DNA of 20,384 nt, from the NCBI GenBank assembly GCA_002104895.1, contig MCFG01000639.1, positions 1-20,384 on the forward strand, read 5' to 3'. Source of the stretch: Anaeromyces robustus. Taxonomy: Eukaryota; Neocallimastigomycota; Neocallimastigomycetes; Neocallimastigales; Neocallimastigaceae. A model generated the notes under the pieces. That model was not told where the DNA came from, made no database searches, and worked only from the letters and a program-made list of their open reading frames with translations. The position numbers and the translations under genes are program-made. This document shows, piece after piece, positions 1 through 10,002 of this stretch (position 1 is its first letter; each line of letters begins with the position of its first letter).

Positions 1-547
1 GGGATAAAAAAGAATATTTTCTACTTCTATAAAGTATAATACTAATAATAATATTAAAACCAATATTAATATTTATAAAATAATATTAAGTTATTTCAAA
101 ATAATAAATAAAATTTATACTATTATCTTATTATTTTTTATTTTTGTTTGATTATTACTGAAATTGAATAAATAAAATATTAATATATTGACTAAAAAAT
201 ACATTAAAAATATACTTTTTTTAGTCAATGTATTATTTAACATTTTTTTATTCAAGTTATGTCATAATTTCTCTGATGATAATTGGTTCATAATTAAATA
301 TTGTTATTTACTAATATTTTTTTATTCATATTAATAATAAAATCAATAAATAATTAAATAAAAAATTAATTAAATCTATATTTATTTTTTTAATTTTGTT
401 TTAAAATCGAGCTTCTTAATGAAAAATAATGAATTTTTATACATTATCAATAAGAATGCGTAAATTATAAAATATTGGATTCCAAAAAAAGACAATTAAA
501 TATAAATAATAGTTCATTAATGAATATATGAAAATATTAATGAATAA
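1..547. other. A+T-rich intergenic DNA
   Basis: Almost pure A+T sequence with dense stop codons in all frames. I see no coding island, RNA gene or ordered repeat here. Confidence 0.6.
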
Positions 548-1110
548 CTAGTTATTGTTAAATATTTCATTTTCATATAATTTTTCACAATTTTCAATAG
601 TATTCCTTATCATAGAATTACCACTTGGGTATTTTTCGCTAGTAGACCATAAATATTTATTTATAGAATTTCTTATATATAAATTATCATTAATAATATC
701 TAATCTATAAGGAAGATATAAATTATTAATATCTTTATCTTTATATATAGTAATTTTATCATTAAGAATTAAAGAATCTTTATCTGTTAACTTTAATGAA
801 TAAATAGTTTCATAATAAATTTTTTTTTCATTTAGACATCTTCTTCTTAAATATATTTCTTCGTATCAATATAATTATTAATTTATAAACCTAAAGGAAC
901 CAAATATAATGTTATATTGTTAATTACTATACCATTCATAGTATATAAAATATTACATTCATTATTATTAGAAATGATCTAATTATATTTTTTATTACCA
1001 TATAATTCCCATATAATTTTTTCATTATTTACTTTATTAATAATTTTATCATTTTCACTATCGTAATATATTCTCATATTTTTAATATTTTTAATAAATG
1101 GAATACAATA
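548..1110 (-). pseudogene. Broken gene of unrecognised family
   Basis: Reading the minus strand from 1110 down gives protein-like sequence rich in Asn, Lys, Ile and Tyr (for example WELYGNKKYN, then LRRRCLNEKK, then NKYLWSTSEKYPSG) ending at TAG 548-550. A stop lies after the WELYGNKKYN segment and another after LYLVPLGL. The frame then changes near 860-875, upstream of the LRRRC segment. The last ~100 codons (about 870 to 548) are uninterrupted. The composition (Trp, Cys, Pro and Arg present) is unlike the surrounding noncoding A+T, so I take it as a decayed protein-coding gene. No start or signal peptide is visible, and a TGA sits directly upstream at 1111-1113, which could also be intron sequence. 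I do not recognise the family and assign no function. Confidence 0.5.
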
Positions 1111-2160
1111 TCATTAATTAACATGTTATTAGCAGTTAAAGGTAATTTTGTTTATATGTTAAAATAAAATAATATTAAATTAAAATTTTAATTATTAAAG
1201 TCATATTGATATATTGATATCATCATCATTTATCGAATTTATGATTATATGGAATATTTATTTTAGAAATATTTTCTTAATAATTTAAAATGATTTATGT
1301 TTATGTTAAATTTAAATTATTTTGATTTATTACATTTATGGCTAGTAATTTTAGAAATTTTTTATTTTTAAAGAATTAAATTTTTTATAAAATTTATAAT
1401 GGTATATAATTTTTATTAATACTTTTTTATATTTTATATTTTATAGTTATTAAATAATAATTATTTAAAAATAATTTTTTTTTATCTGTTTCTAAAAAAA
1501 TATTATTATATATAAAATATATAAAGAATTGTAAAGTTTAACTAAACTTTATTTATTATAATAATAACTTGAATATTATAACCCATTTTTCTTATATATA
1601 TATATAATAATTTTTTTGTTTATCTTATATATATTATACAATAATAAATTTTATTTTCTTATATATTTAAATTCATAATGTGAATTTTAATTAAATTTAA
1701 AAAAAATTTAAATATAATTTCAAATTTGATCTTTAATTTTTATATATAAATATTATTTTTATAATTAAAAATTGGTATCATTACAATGTTTTAGTCTTCA
1801 ATAATAGAATTATTTAAAAATAAATAGGTCTTAGCATAGTAGAAAGATGGTGAATTAATGATTCATTTAATTTATAATTGTCATTCACTTGTAATAATAA
1901 TTAAATTTTTTTTATTTATTATTTTACCATCCATTAATATAATTTATTTATTTATTTAATTTTAATATCACTTTTTATTAATAAAATGATGTTCAATTCC
2001 CTAAAAATTTTAATATAGTAGTGAAAACGATATATTCTCATATATATATGAAATACAAAGTTTTTTTTGTAATTTCTAATTATTCATAAATATAAAATTT
2101 TATAAATAAAAATAAAGAAAAAATTATTATTCATTAGTAAATTTGTTTTTATATAATTAA
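1111..2160. other. A+T-rich intergenic DNA with one short coding-like island
   Basis: Mostly noncoding. At 1814-1900 the minus strand is open for 28 codons with mixed composition (NESLIHHLSTMLRPIYF then TAA) and could be an exon remnant. It is too short to name. Nothing else is recognisable. Confidence 0.35.
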
Positions 2161-2163
2161 ATT

Positions 2164-2222
2164 AAATTATATTATATTATATTATATTATATTATATTAT
2201 ATTATATTATATTATATTATAT
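2164..2222. repeat. TTATA pentanucleotide array
   Basis: About twelve near-perfect tandem copies of a TTATA/ATATT unit. Similar pentanucleotide tracts recur at 9380-9540 and 11280-11420. Confidence 0.9.
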
Positions 2223-2367
2223 TTATTCATTTATTATTTATTTATTTTTTATTTAAATATATTTTTATTTAAAATTTCATATTTAATCAATAAAAAATAT
2301 TTAAATTTATATATTTATTTTATTCATTAATTATTATAAAATTATTTCATCCTTTCTTAATTTTAAT

Positions 2368-2484
2368 TTATTCTTGTATATTTTTTATACAATTACTATC
2401 TTCAGTATTTTCTAGTTGTTTAATATTGTATGATTCTTCTTGAATATTTTCTATGTATGAACATACACTAGTATAATAAGAGAC
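2368..2484 (-). other. Possible terminal exon or gene remnant
   Basis: The minus strand is open for 38 codons ending in TAA 2368-2370, with non-random composition (SYYTSVCSYIENIQEES and more, rich in Glu, Asn and Ser with two Cys). It is preceded by TTCATATAG, which would serve as a 3' splice site, so this could be a last exon. No upstream exon is evident, and the family is not recognisable. Confidence 0.25.
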
Positions 2485-2489
2485 CTATA

Positions 2490-4680
2490 TGAATTTTTAT
2501 TTATTTATAATTATTTATAATAAAAAATAAAAAAAATTTAAAAAAAAATTTATATAAATTTTTTTTACTATATATATTTTATCTTGATATTAAATATTTT
2601 ATACAATACATACAGAAATATAAATTAATAAAGAAGAGAGGAATAAAACACAAAAAAAGTGATAATATCCATAAATATATTATCTTCCGTTTGATAAGTT
2701 AATATAAATAAGAATATAGTTAATATTACAATATAAATTATATATAATATTATTATAAATATTCCAAAGACATATTTTAATAGAACTAAAAGACGAACAT
2801 TTCTCTATATTATATTTGTTATTCATCATATATAAATATATATTTTTTATTTTTTAGATATATAAATATATTAACTGTAAAAATATTTATTATATATTTA
2901 CTTTGAAGGGACAGATATTTAATAATATATTAAATATTAATACACTAATTAAAAACATCCTTGTTTTCCAGTATTCATATACAAAATATATAGTCAATGT
3001 AAGTAGTAACTAAAAAAAATTTTTTTATAAATATTTTTTTAATTAATAATTATTTTAAGATTTCTCTTTTTATTATTATTATTAATACTATAATTTAAAA
3101 TTATTTTTATTTACTGTTACAATAATTAAACATATTTTAACACCAGACTTAAGCAATATAAACAAGGAAATTCGTCATATATTGGAAAATGTCTAACAAA
3201 AACTTTATTTTGTTGTTTTGAAGTCATAATATAAATATATATTATATATGTCATTCTAGGATGTATTATTGGTTATCAATTATAACTTGAATTATTTGGT
3301 TTTGTAAGATTTTATCATTATATAGAAAATACTTAATGATAAAAATATATTATTAATTAAATTATATATATATAATATTTTATTATTATTCTCAATTATA
3401 ATAATTTATTATTAATATATATTATTTCTTAAAGAATATTTTTCTTATAATCAATTTATATATAGTCATGACAATTATATTTTTTATTAAATATTTATAG
3501 ATAATATTTTATTATATTTTTTTATAATTGTAATAATTTATTATTATATATTATTATTTTTCTTAAAGAATAACTTTTATAATTAATTTATATATAAATT
3601 ATAGATATTGGTTTAAATAATGTTATAAGTATTGATTTATTTTAATTTGAATCTCTATTTATATAAATAATTATTATTTTTAATTAATAATAGTTTTATA
3701 TATATATATATATATATTTTATTATATAATAATATCATGTAATAATAATTTTTTTTGTAATAATTCATAATTCATGTAATATTTAGAATGAATGTGTTAT
3801 TTTTATATTAGCATCTATTTTTCTTAGTATTAGATTAATTATTTTTTTTTATTATTAGATAGTAGATAGTTATTACTTTATTTATATTTATTATAAATTT
3901 TTATTGTACTACATTTCTTCACTTATATATATTTAATATATATAAGATTTAATTTATTATTTATTTAGATATGTATAATTTTTAATTTTTTATTTTTTAC
4001 TAATTTATATATAGATAATACTTAGAATGAAAATATTATTTTATATTAATTAGTGTTAATTAATATATATATAGTAATCTAAGGATTATAATATTTATTA
4101 ATATTTTATTATTAAAAACTTTTTATTTTCACTATATAAATATTATATATATTATTAGTTTAAATTCTTTTATGTAAAATTTTTATTTACATTATTTATA
4201 ATATTCTTATCTTTTTTATATAAATATAGCCTTGAATATATTATTTTTGTTGATTAATTTATTATATAAATAAAATATATTAATTAGAAAAAAATCATAT
4301 AATATTTATATATTCTAACCCTCTTCAATTTATAATATTTTTATATTCTAACCATCACTTTATACCATATATTTTTATATTCTTTAATAATATTTACCTT
4401 TTTTTTTTTTTTTTTTTTTGATGTTTTTTTTTTTCATTAACTTTTTATTATTCATTTATACATTTTTATATTCTGACATCTTCTTTTGTTTTATTTTTAT
4501 AATTATATTATAATTATTAATACTATTTAATTAATTTTTAATAATAATTTACTGTATTTTTTTATATTATATCATAATCGTAAAAAAAAAAAATACTTTA
4601 AAATTTATTATTAAATATTTTTTATAATAAAGCTACTTAATTATTATAAAATATTTTGTTTTATTTATTTAATAGATTAA
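2490..4680. other. A+T-rich gene-poor stretch
   Basis: Dominated by A+T runs and short dinucleotide tracts, such as TA repeats near 3700-3716. One plus-strand open stretch at 3130-3234 (34 codons, TRLKQYKQGNSSYIGKCL and onward, TAA 3232-3234) has gene-like composition and may be a fragment. A 21-T run lies at 4399-4419. Around 4307-4480 the phrase TATATTCTAACC (with variants) recurs several times. No other gene or RNA gene was found. Confidence 0.4.
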
Positions 4681-4718
4681 ATATTTAGAAAATATTAAAA
4701 AATTTTTATTTCAATTAG

Positions 4719-5800
4719 AATTTAATCAATATAGAAAATGAAAAATTAAATGAGTTTAGTAATGTTAAAAATAGTATTAAAATTGTATTAGAAAATGAAA
4801 ATGAATCAATTTTAAAATGTTTAATTGATAATGATGTTAATATTAATTTTAAATATGAATATGAGGCAATTACTGATTATGAATATGGTATTTATGATGA
4901 AAATCTTTGTGATGATAAAAAATGTAATACAAAATTAGAAATTAAAACACACTTGATTACTTTATTTGAAAAAGAAAATGAATCATGGATACAATATTTA
5001 ATTGAATATGGTGCCAATGTTGATTGTTAATATGAATTGTATGACTTTAATTGCCATCTTGATTATGATGAATAACAATGTTGTGATTTTATAAATTGTA
5101 ATTTAAAATTCCTTTAAGTATTTCATTCGAAAAAGGAAATGAATCTATGATAAAATACTTAATAGAACATGGTGCTAATATTAATATAGTGAAGAGAAAA
5201 TAAAAAAAGTACCAAATATACAAAATATAACTGTTAAAGATAAAAATAATTGTTATTTTAGTTTTGAATATGATAAAGAAAATATAAAAACATTTAATAA
5301 TACTTATTCACTTTTTAAGTATTGCATGAAAAAATGGAAATGAATTAATAGAAAAATATTTAATTAATCAAGGTGTTAATGTTAATGACATTAATAATAA
5401 TGTCGATAAACCTTTATTTTTTGCATATGAAAAGCAAAATGAATCAATTGTAAAAATTTTAATTGAGCATGGTGCTAATGTTAATGTCGAAGGTATTAAG
5501 TTTGAATAAATTTGTATACTGTCAATTAAAAAAATAAAAAAATTTTAGTTGAACATTGTGTAAATATTAATTGTTAAAATAATTTTTTTATCTTTATCTA
5601 TTGTATATGAAAATCAAAAAGCAAAATGTACCCTTGATAAAATATTTAATTAAATTAGTAACAATATTATCAACTTCAAATGTATATAAAATTTTTACCA
5701 AAAATAAAATTTTTAATAATGTATTAATCATCTTTAAATATTTCATATTTATTTTATATTTTTATATTATACCACCATCAATAAGAAAAATATCAACACT
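4719..5800 (+). pseudogene. Ankyrin-repeat protein pseudogene
   Basis: Several ankyrin-like repeats can be read on the plus strand in shifting frames. Each has the pattern 'ENESI.K.LIDNDVNIN', 'NESWIQYLIEYGANVD', 'NESMIKYLIEHGANIN' or 'NESIVKILIEHGANVN', which is the helix-turn-helix plus beta-turn core of the ankyrin family. The first stretch (4719-5030) is open for 103 codons but has no ATG. The next lie at about 5111-5203 and 5341-5509, and weak remnants ('LVEHCVNIN', 'PLSIVYEN') run on to about 5680. Stops at 5028, 5201 and 5507 plus frame changes show it is dead. Ankyrin repeats are protein-interaction modules; the partner cannot be inferred. It converges with the protease pseudogene beginning at about 5765 on the other strand, and the junction may be a rearrangement point. 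Confidence 0.85.
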
Positions 5801-6271
5801 ATAGCCAACACTTTTCGGGAAATAATAATTATTATCATAGGATACTATATTTTCTGGATAATATCTAGATTAAGAAAAAAAAGATGAATAAGAAAAGAAA
5901 TTCATATTTTGATAGGTACTTTCTTCTCGTACCAAAACACCTTCCTAATTAGATTCTTCTTTTATCATATCGACATTATAATATTTTTTATTTTTACCAA
6001 TTGTAGTATTGATATGACTGTCCTTTATTGTTGTACTATTATTATTATCATCATTACGACTAGCATAATTTACATTATCATAAATGATTTCCTTTCTTAC
6101 TATATTAAAACTATCAATTAAAAATTGCTTTTGCCATTCTTTCAACATTTGAAAGTTATGAGACTTTTTCTTTTACAATATCAAAAAGATAAGCTTTAAT
6201 AGTATAATAATTTAAAATAGGACAAATAAAACTTATTAAATTTGATTCAAATGGAATATATGGAGTGAACG

Positions 6272-6309
<38 letters not shown>

Positions 6310-6351
6310 CTTCAATATCAATATTGGGTTGATTTCTATTAATAAATTTTT
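5777..6351. repeat. Direct repeat, copy 1 of a ~0.58 kb segmental duplication
   Basis: Partner of 19248-19839, 13.5 kb away. Right boundary at the shared ATTAATAAATTTTT; left boundary at the shared ATCAATAAGAAAAATATC. The simple-sequence tract inside differs in length between the copies. Confidence 0.95.
6272..6309. repeat. ATT trinucleotide array
   Basis: Twelve or so tandem ATT units. On the minus strand they would encode the poly-Asn linker of the protease pseudogene. The corresponding tract in the second copy (about 19760-19797) differs in length and is interrupted. Confidence 0.9.
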
Positions 6352-6614
6352 TTCTTAGTGAAAATTTTATTTTTTTTTGACGTTTTTCAAGGAATTTGAA
6401 ATAATTTCATTTATCTCTCCATTTTCTAAACGATAAGAGTCTCTATTATCTTCAATAATTTCATATTATTCATTTTTTTTCTTTTCTTTAATTTTAATAA
6501 ATTCTAATTTGATTCTAAAATGATAATCGAAAATTACAATAATTATATTCATTTTGTTCTTTGTTTTTTTGTTTCATTATTATCAGTTTTATTATTATCA
6601 ATTTTAATACCTAT

Positions 6615-7757
6615 TTATATACAAATTTTATCAAAATCTTCATGTTCAATATTAAATTTTGATTCTAATTCGTCAATGTTATATTCCTTATTATCAATTA
6701 AGGTCTTTAAATAATTTATATCTTCTTTGGAAAGTTCTGTAAGATCTATTATAATATCAATACTAACATTATTTAAAATACTTATCATTGCTACTTTAAT
6801 AGATCTTAATTGAGCACCTTCCTTTCTACCTTCCTTTATACCATATAGATAACTATTATAAATAGCAGATTTTATATCAGGCCACTGCTTTGTTATTTGT
6901 TTATAACTTTCACGAATATATTTATCTTTAGATAATTCATATAATGTTTCTCTAGCTTTTAAAAAGTATGTCGGTGTTTTTTCAGTTCTAAAATAATCAT
7001 TATTTGGATCAAGTAAAAAAAGAATCTAAGGAAATTGTTTTTTCATTATTTCATTTAATTCATATTTAAATTTGGGTAATTCAAAAAATGAAATTTTATT
7101 ACATCTTTAAAACCTTTTCCTTTTTTTGTATTTCTTTCTGCAACTTCAAAAATCCAATGACGTTGTTCCATATCTTCAGGGTCTGTAAATAAATTATTAT
7201 TAAGATATTAATCAAAATTACATTTGGTATTTCTTCATATTTCTTTCTACTTGATAAAGAGTGAAAAATTACTCCTGAAGCATGAAATAAAGATCTTTTA
7301 AACATATTACCTGTTTTAGGAAATTGAATTTCAATAATTATAAATTCATGATTTTCTATTTCTGTTACCATTACAATTTCTTTATCACGACATAGATAAT
7401 TATAAATAAAATATGATTCAGTTTTATTATATTTTGTTTTCATATTTAATTGTCTTAAACTTTCAACTAAAACATCCATTCTCCTAGATTATCCTGTTAT
7501 ATTTTCATCGTTTTCATTATTTTTCTCTTTTTGATGTTTTCTTTTTCTCTTTTGGTTTTTATTTTTTGAAATTTCTATCAAAGAATTATCAGCAATTCAG
7601 AATTAATAAATTTTATATTTATAATTTTATTCTCTAAATTTAATATATTGTTTAAAAAATCAATTATAACATCTTTATTTTTTTTCAACTCCTAATGTAC
7701 TCTTAAATACAGTATCATATTTTGGATCAAGATCAATATCTTCATTATTAATATCAA
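6615..7757 (-). pseudogene. Rpn/PD-(D/E)XK family nuclease (putative transposase) pseudogene
   Basis: Read on the minus strand, this is a full-length relative of the bacterial Rpn/YhgA-like recombination-promoting nucleases (PD-(D/E)XK nuclease family transposase). The N-terminus carries the hallmark LDPKYDTVFKSTLG, followed by a helix (DVIIDFLNNILNLENK) after a frameshift at an eight-base A run (about 7677-7686). Next come a basic Lys-rich insert, the nuclease core with Asp of RRMDVLVES and EIENHEFIIIEIQ (the E-x-Q catalytic signature), and then FKRSLFHASGVI. The C-terminal part (RETLYELSKDKYIRE, YGIKEGRKEGAQ, TELSKEDINYLKTLI) matches the family's conserved tail, ending at TAA 6615-6617. Frameshifts near 7680, 7590 and 7190 and a TAG just after KKQFP (about 7027) disable it. 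Such genes are common in bacteria, so horizontal acquisition by this eukaryote is likely. The longest unbroken piece is 7099-7479. Confidence 0.88.
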
Positions 7758-7915
7758 TTATATATATTATAATTTATATAATTTATCAATTTATCAATAA
7801 CAATTTTTTAGAAAAATATATATTTTTACTTCGGTATAAAGTAAGTCTAATTAAAGATTAATAAATAAATGTAATAATACTTATAAAGAAATAATAATTT
7901 AAATAAATAAATATA

Positions 7916-8558
<643 letters not shown>

Positions 8559-8807
8559 TTAAACATTATTGTATTGATTATTTTCCAATAATTCTAAATA
8601 TTTACTTGATGGAATTGATAATGGCATACATATATTTAATAATATACTTAATATAGATGTAAATATTAAATATTCGTTAAGAAATATACCAACTAAAGTG
8701 CAGATTATAATTAAAGTAATATTTGCAAAACAATATCTTAAATTTAATGATTTAAGCTTTTTACAAATTTCAATGTTATTTTTATTATCCATTGTAAAAT
8801 CTATCAA
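8559..8807 (-). CDS. Small putative two-helix membrane protein
   Basis: An 82-codon minus-strand reading frame from ATG 8805-8807 to TAA 8559-8561. After a polar, Lys/Asn-rich N-terminus of ~25 residues come two hydrophobic stretches (about residues 27-45, NITLIIICTLVGIF, and 48-66, IFTSILSILLNICMPLSI), separated by a short polar turn. A polar tail (SSKYLELLENNQYNN) follows. The mixed composition, with Cys, Pro and Gly, is less monotonous than chance A+T reading frames here. I recognise no family. It could be a genuine small membrane protein, the last exon of a longer gene, or a fortuitous frame in A+T-rich DNA, where Ile/Leu/Phe codons readily mimic membrane helices. Confidence 0.35.
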   Translation of the reverse strand: MIDFTMDNKNNIEICKKLKSLNLRYCFANITLIIICTLVGIFLNEYLIFTSILSILLNICMPLSIPSSKYLELLENNQYNNV

Positions 8808-8901
8808 ATTTTTTATTATAAAAATATTAAAATTTTATATCAAATTAGTAATTTTTATTATAATAATTTTGATAATTTATTAACATATAGTTTTAAATTT
8901 A

Positions 8902-9036
8902 TTTTTATTCTTATTGTTAATCTATTTTATAATCTTATTTTATATTCAAAAATCATTTAATCGAAATATTTTTATTCCTATTAATTATCTATTTTATAAT
9001 CCCATTTTATACTCAAAAAAATCATTTATCGAAATA
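8902..9036. repeat. Tandem duplication of a ~67 bp unit
   Basis: The segment at 8902-8967 (TTTTTATTC...CATTTAATCGAAATA) is repeated at 8968-9036 with a few substitutions and small indels. Shared landmarks are ATCTATTTTATAATC, the 'TCAAAAA' run and CATTTA(A)TCGAAAT. No coding frame runs through it. Confidence 0.8.
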
Positions 9037-9266
9037 ATCAAAAAGTTACTTCATCAAACAAAATAAATTACATATATATTGAAAATTATTATTATATATA
9101 TTAAATACTTACTTTATTTATGTGACTAGGATAATTAATAAAAAGGATAAGTAATAAAATTATTATTTAATAAAAATTTCGTAAATAAAAATTTAAAATT
9201 ACTTAATTTTTATTATTAAATGTTATTTTTTATTTTTTAATTTTAATTTTTATTTTAATTTTTATT

Positions 9267-9330
9267 TTTATTTTATTTTATTTTATTTTATTTTATTTTA
9301 TTTTATTTTATTTTATTTTATTTTATTTTT
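9267..9330. repeat. TTTTA pentanucleotide array
   Basis: About 12 perfect tandem TTTTA units. It is followed at 9365-9550 by imperfect TTATA/ATATT arrays broken up by TGTAATATATTA variants. Confidence 0.95.
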
Positions 9331-9364
9331 TTTATAAAGTTCATTTTTTTTTTCATTATTTATA

Positions 9365-9550
9365 TATTTTATTTTTATATTATATTATTATATATTATAT
9401 TGTAATATATTATATTATATTATATTGTAATATATTATACTATATTATATTATATTATATTAATTTATATTATATTTTATATTTTATTTTGTATTTTATA
9501 TTATATTATATTATATTGTAATATATTATATTATATTATTTTATATTATA
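9365..9550. repeat. Imperfect TTATA arrays with TGTAATATATTA interruptions
   Basis: Runs of TTATA units alternate with the phrase TTGTAATATATTATA, which recurs three times, giving a degenerate higher-order repeat. Confidence 0.75.
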
Positions 9551-9633
9551 TTATTATATATTATTTTGTAATAATTATTATTTTATTTAAAAAAAAAAAA
9601 GTAAATAAATAAATATATATACATATTAGACAA

Positions 9634-9999
9634 TTACTTTTTTTTTATAAACTTATCATATAATTGTCGCATAAATGTATCAAAATAAATTCTATGCCTT
9701 ATTGTTTCGATATCGATGCCCATTGGTATATTCATATGTTTTATTTTTGCACTTCTACCTACAACTCACTTAAAAGATGTTTTTCACGTTCATATTTAAG
9801 AACAGAGGTTATCAAGGAAAAATACTAGAGTTATATAATTATAACACGCAGTCCCACATTATTATTAGGTTTTAGTTCTACTTAATTTAAGAGGTGGAGT
9901 AGCTAAGCCTTAATACTTACCTGAAGCATCTACCTTGCTATTATGGAAAAACCAAAAATAGGGGAAAAGCACTCTACTTGAGGCGGATGTAATATCGAA
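9634..9999 (-). pseudogene. Two orphan 3'-terminal exons of an unrecognised spliced gene
   Basis: Two minus-strand coding segments join in frame across an intron. The upstream one is open from 9999 to 9921. It reads VLFPYFWFFHNSKVDAS after a possible acceptor at 9974-9976 and ends at CAG followed by GTAAGTATT, a perfect 5' splice site. The intron would run 9920-9759 (162 nt), ending in TTGTAG. The last exon (9758-9634) continues the split Gly codon into RSAKIKHMNIPMGIDIETI, then RHRIYFDTFMRQLYD, and stops at TAA 9634-9636. The Trp-, His- and Met-rich composition and exact frame match make this very unlikely to be noise. I do not recognise the protein. No earlier exon is visible above 10000, so it is probably a duplicated 3' fragment, though long introns cannot be excluded. 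Confidence 0.6.
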
Positions 10000-10002
10000 T
10001 CA

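Larger units (their letters stand above)
5765..6560 (-). pseudogene. Subtilisin-like (S8) protease pseudogene, N-terminal part (copy 1)
   Basis: Minus-strand sequence from about 6560 to 5765 carries the pro-region and the start of the catalytic domain of a secreted subtilisin-like serine protease. Visible parts, in shifting frames, are: a Lys/Glu-rich segment ending EIIEDNRDSYRLENGE; an Asn-rich linker encoded by the ATT/AAT tract at 6272-6309; an inhibitor_I9-like stretch (KAYLSDIVKEKVS, LSNVERMTKQF); NVDMIKEESNW; and YYFPKSVGYSVDIFLIDGG, which contains the S8 catalytic Asp (family motif D-[TS]-G; here Asp-Gly-Gly). Similarity stops at about 5770, so the His and Ser parts are missing. Several frameshifts and stops are present. 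From 6351 to 5777 it is nearly identical to 19839-19248. It lies downstream of the nuclease pseudogene on the same strand. Confidence 0.7.

Noticed and set aside
5601-5804. Plus-strand 67-codon hydrophobic frame
   Set aside because: Low-complexity Ile/Phe/Tyr/Lys frame in A+T-rich DNA overlapping the decayed ankyrin end in another frame.
5909-6121. Plus-strand hydrophobic frame, repeated at 19356-19559
   Set aside because: Antisense of the protease pro-region in the segmental duplication; Ile/Thr/Phe-rich because it reads Asn/Asp-rich codons backwards.
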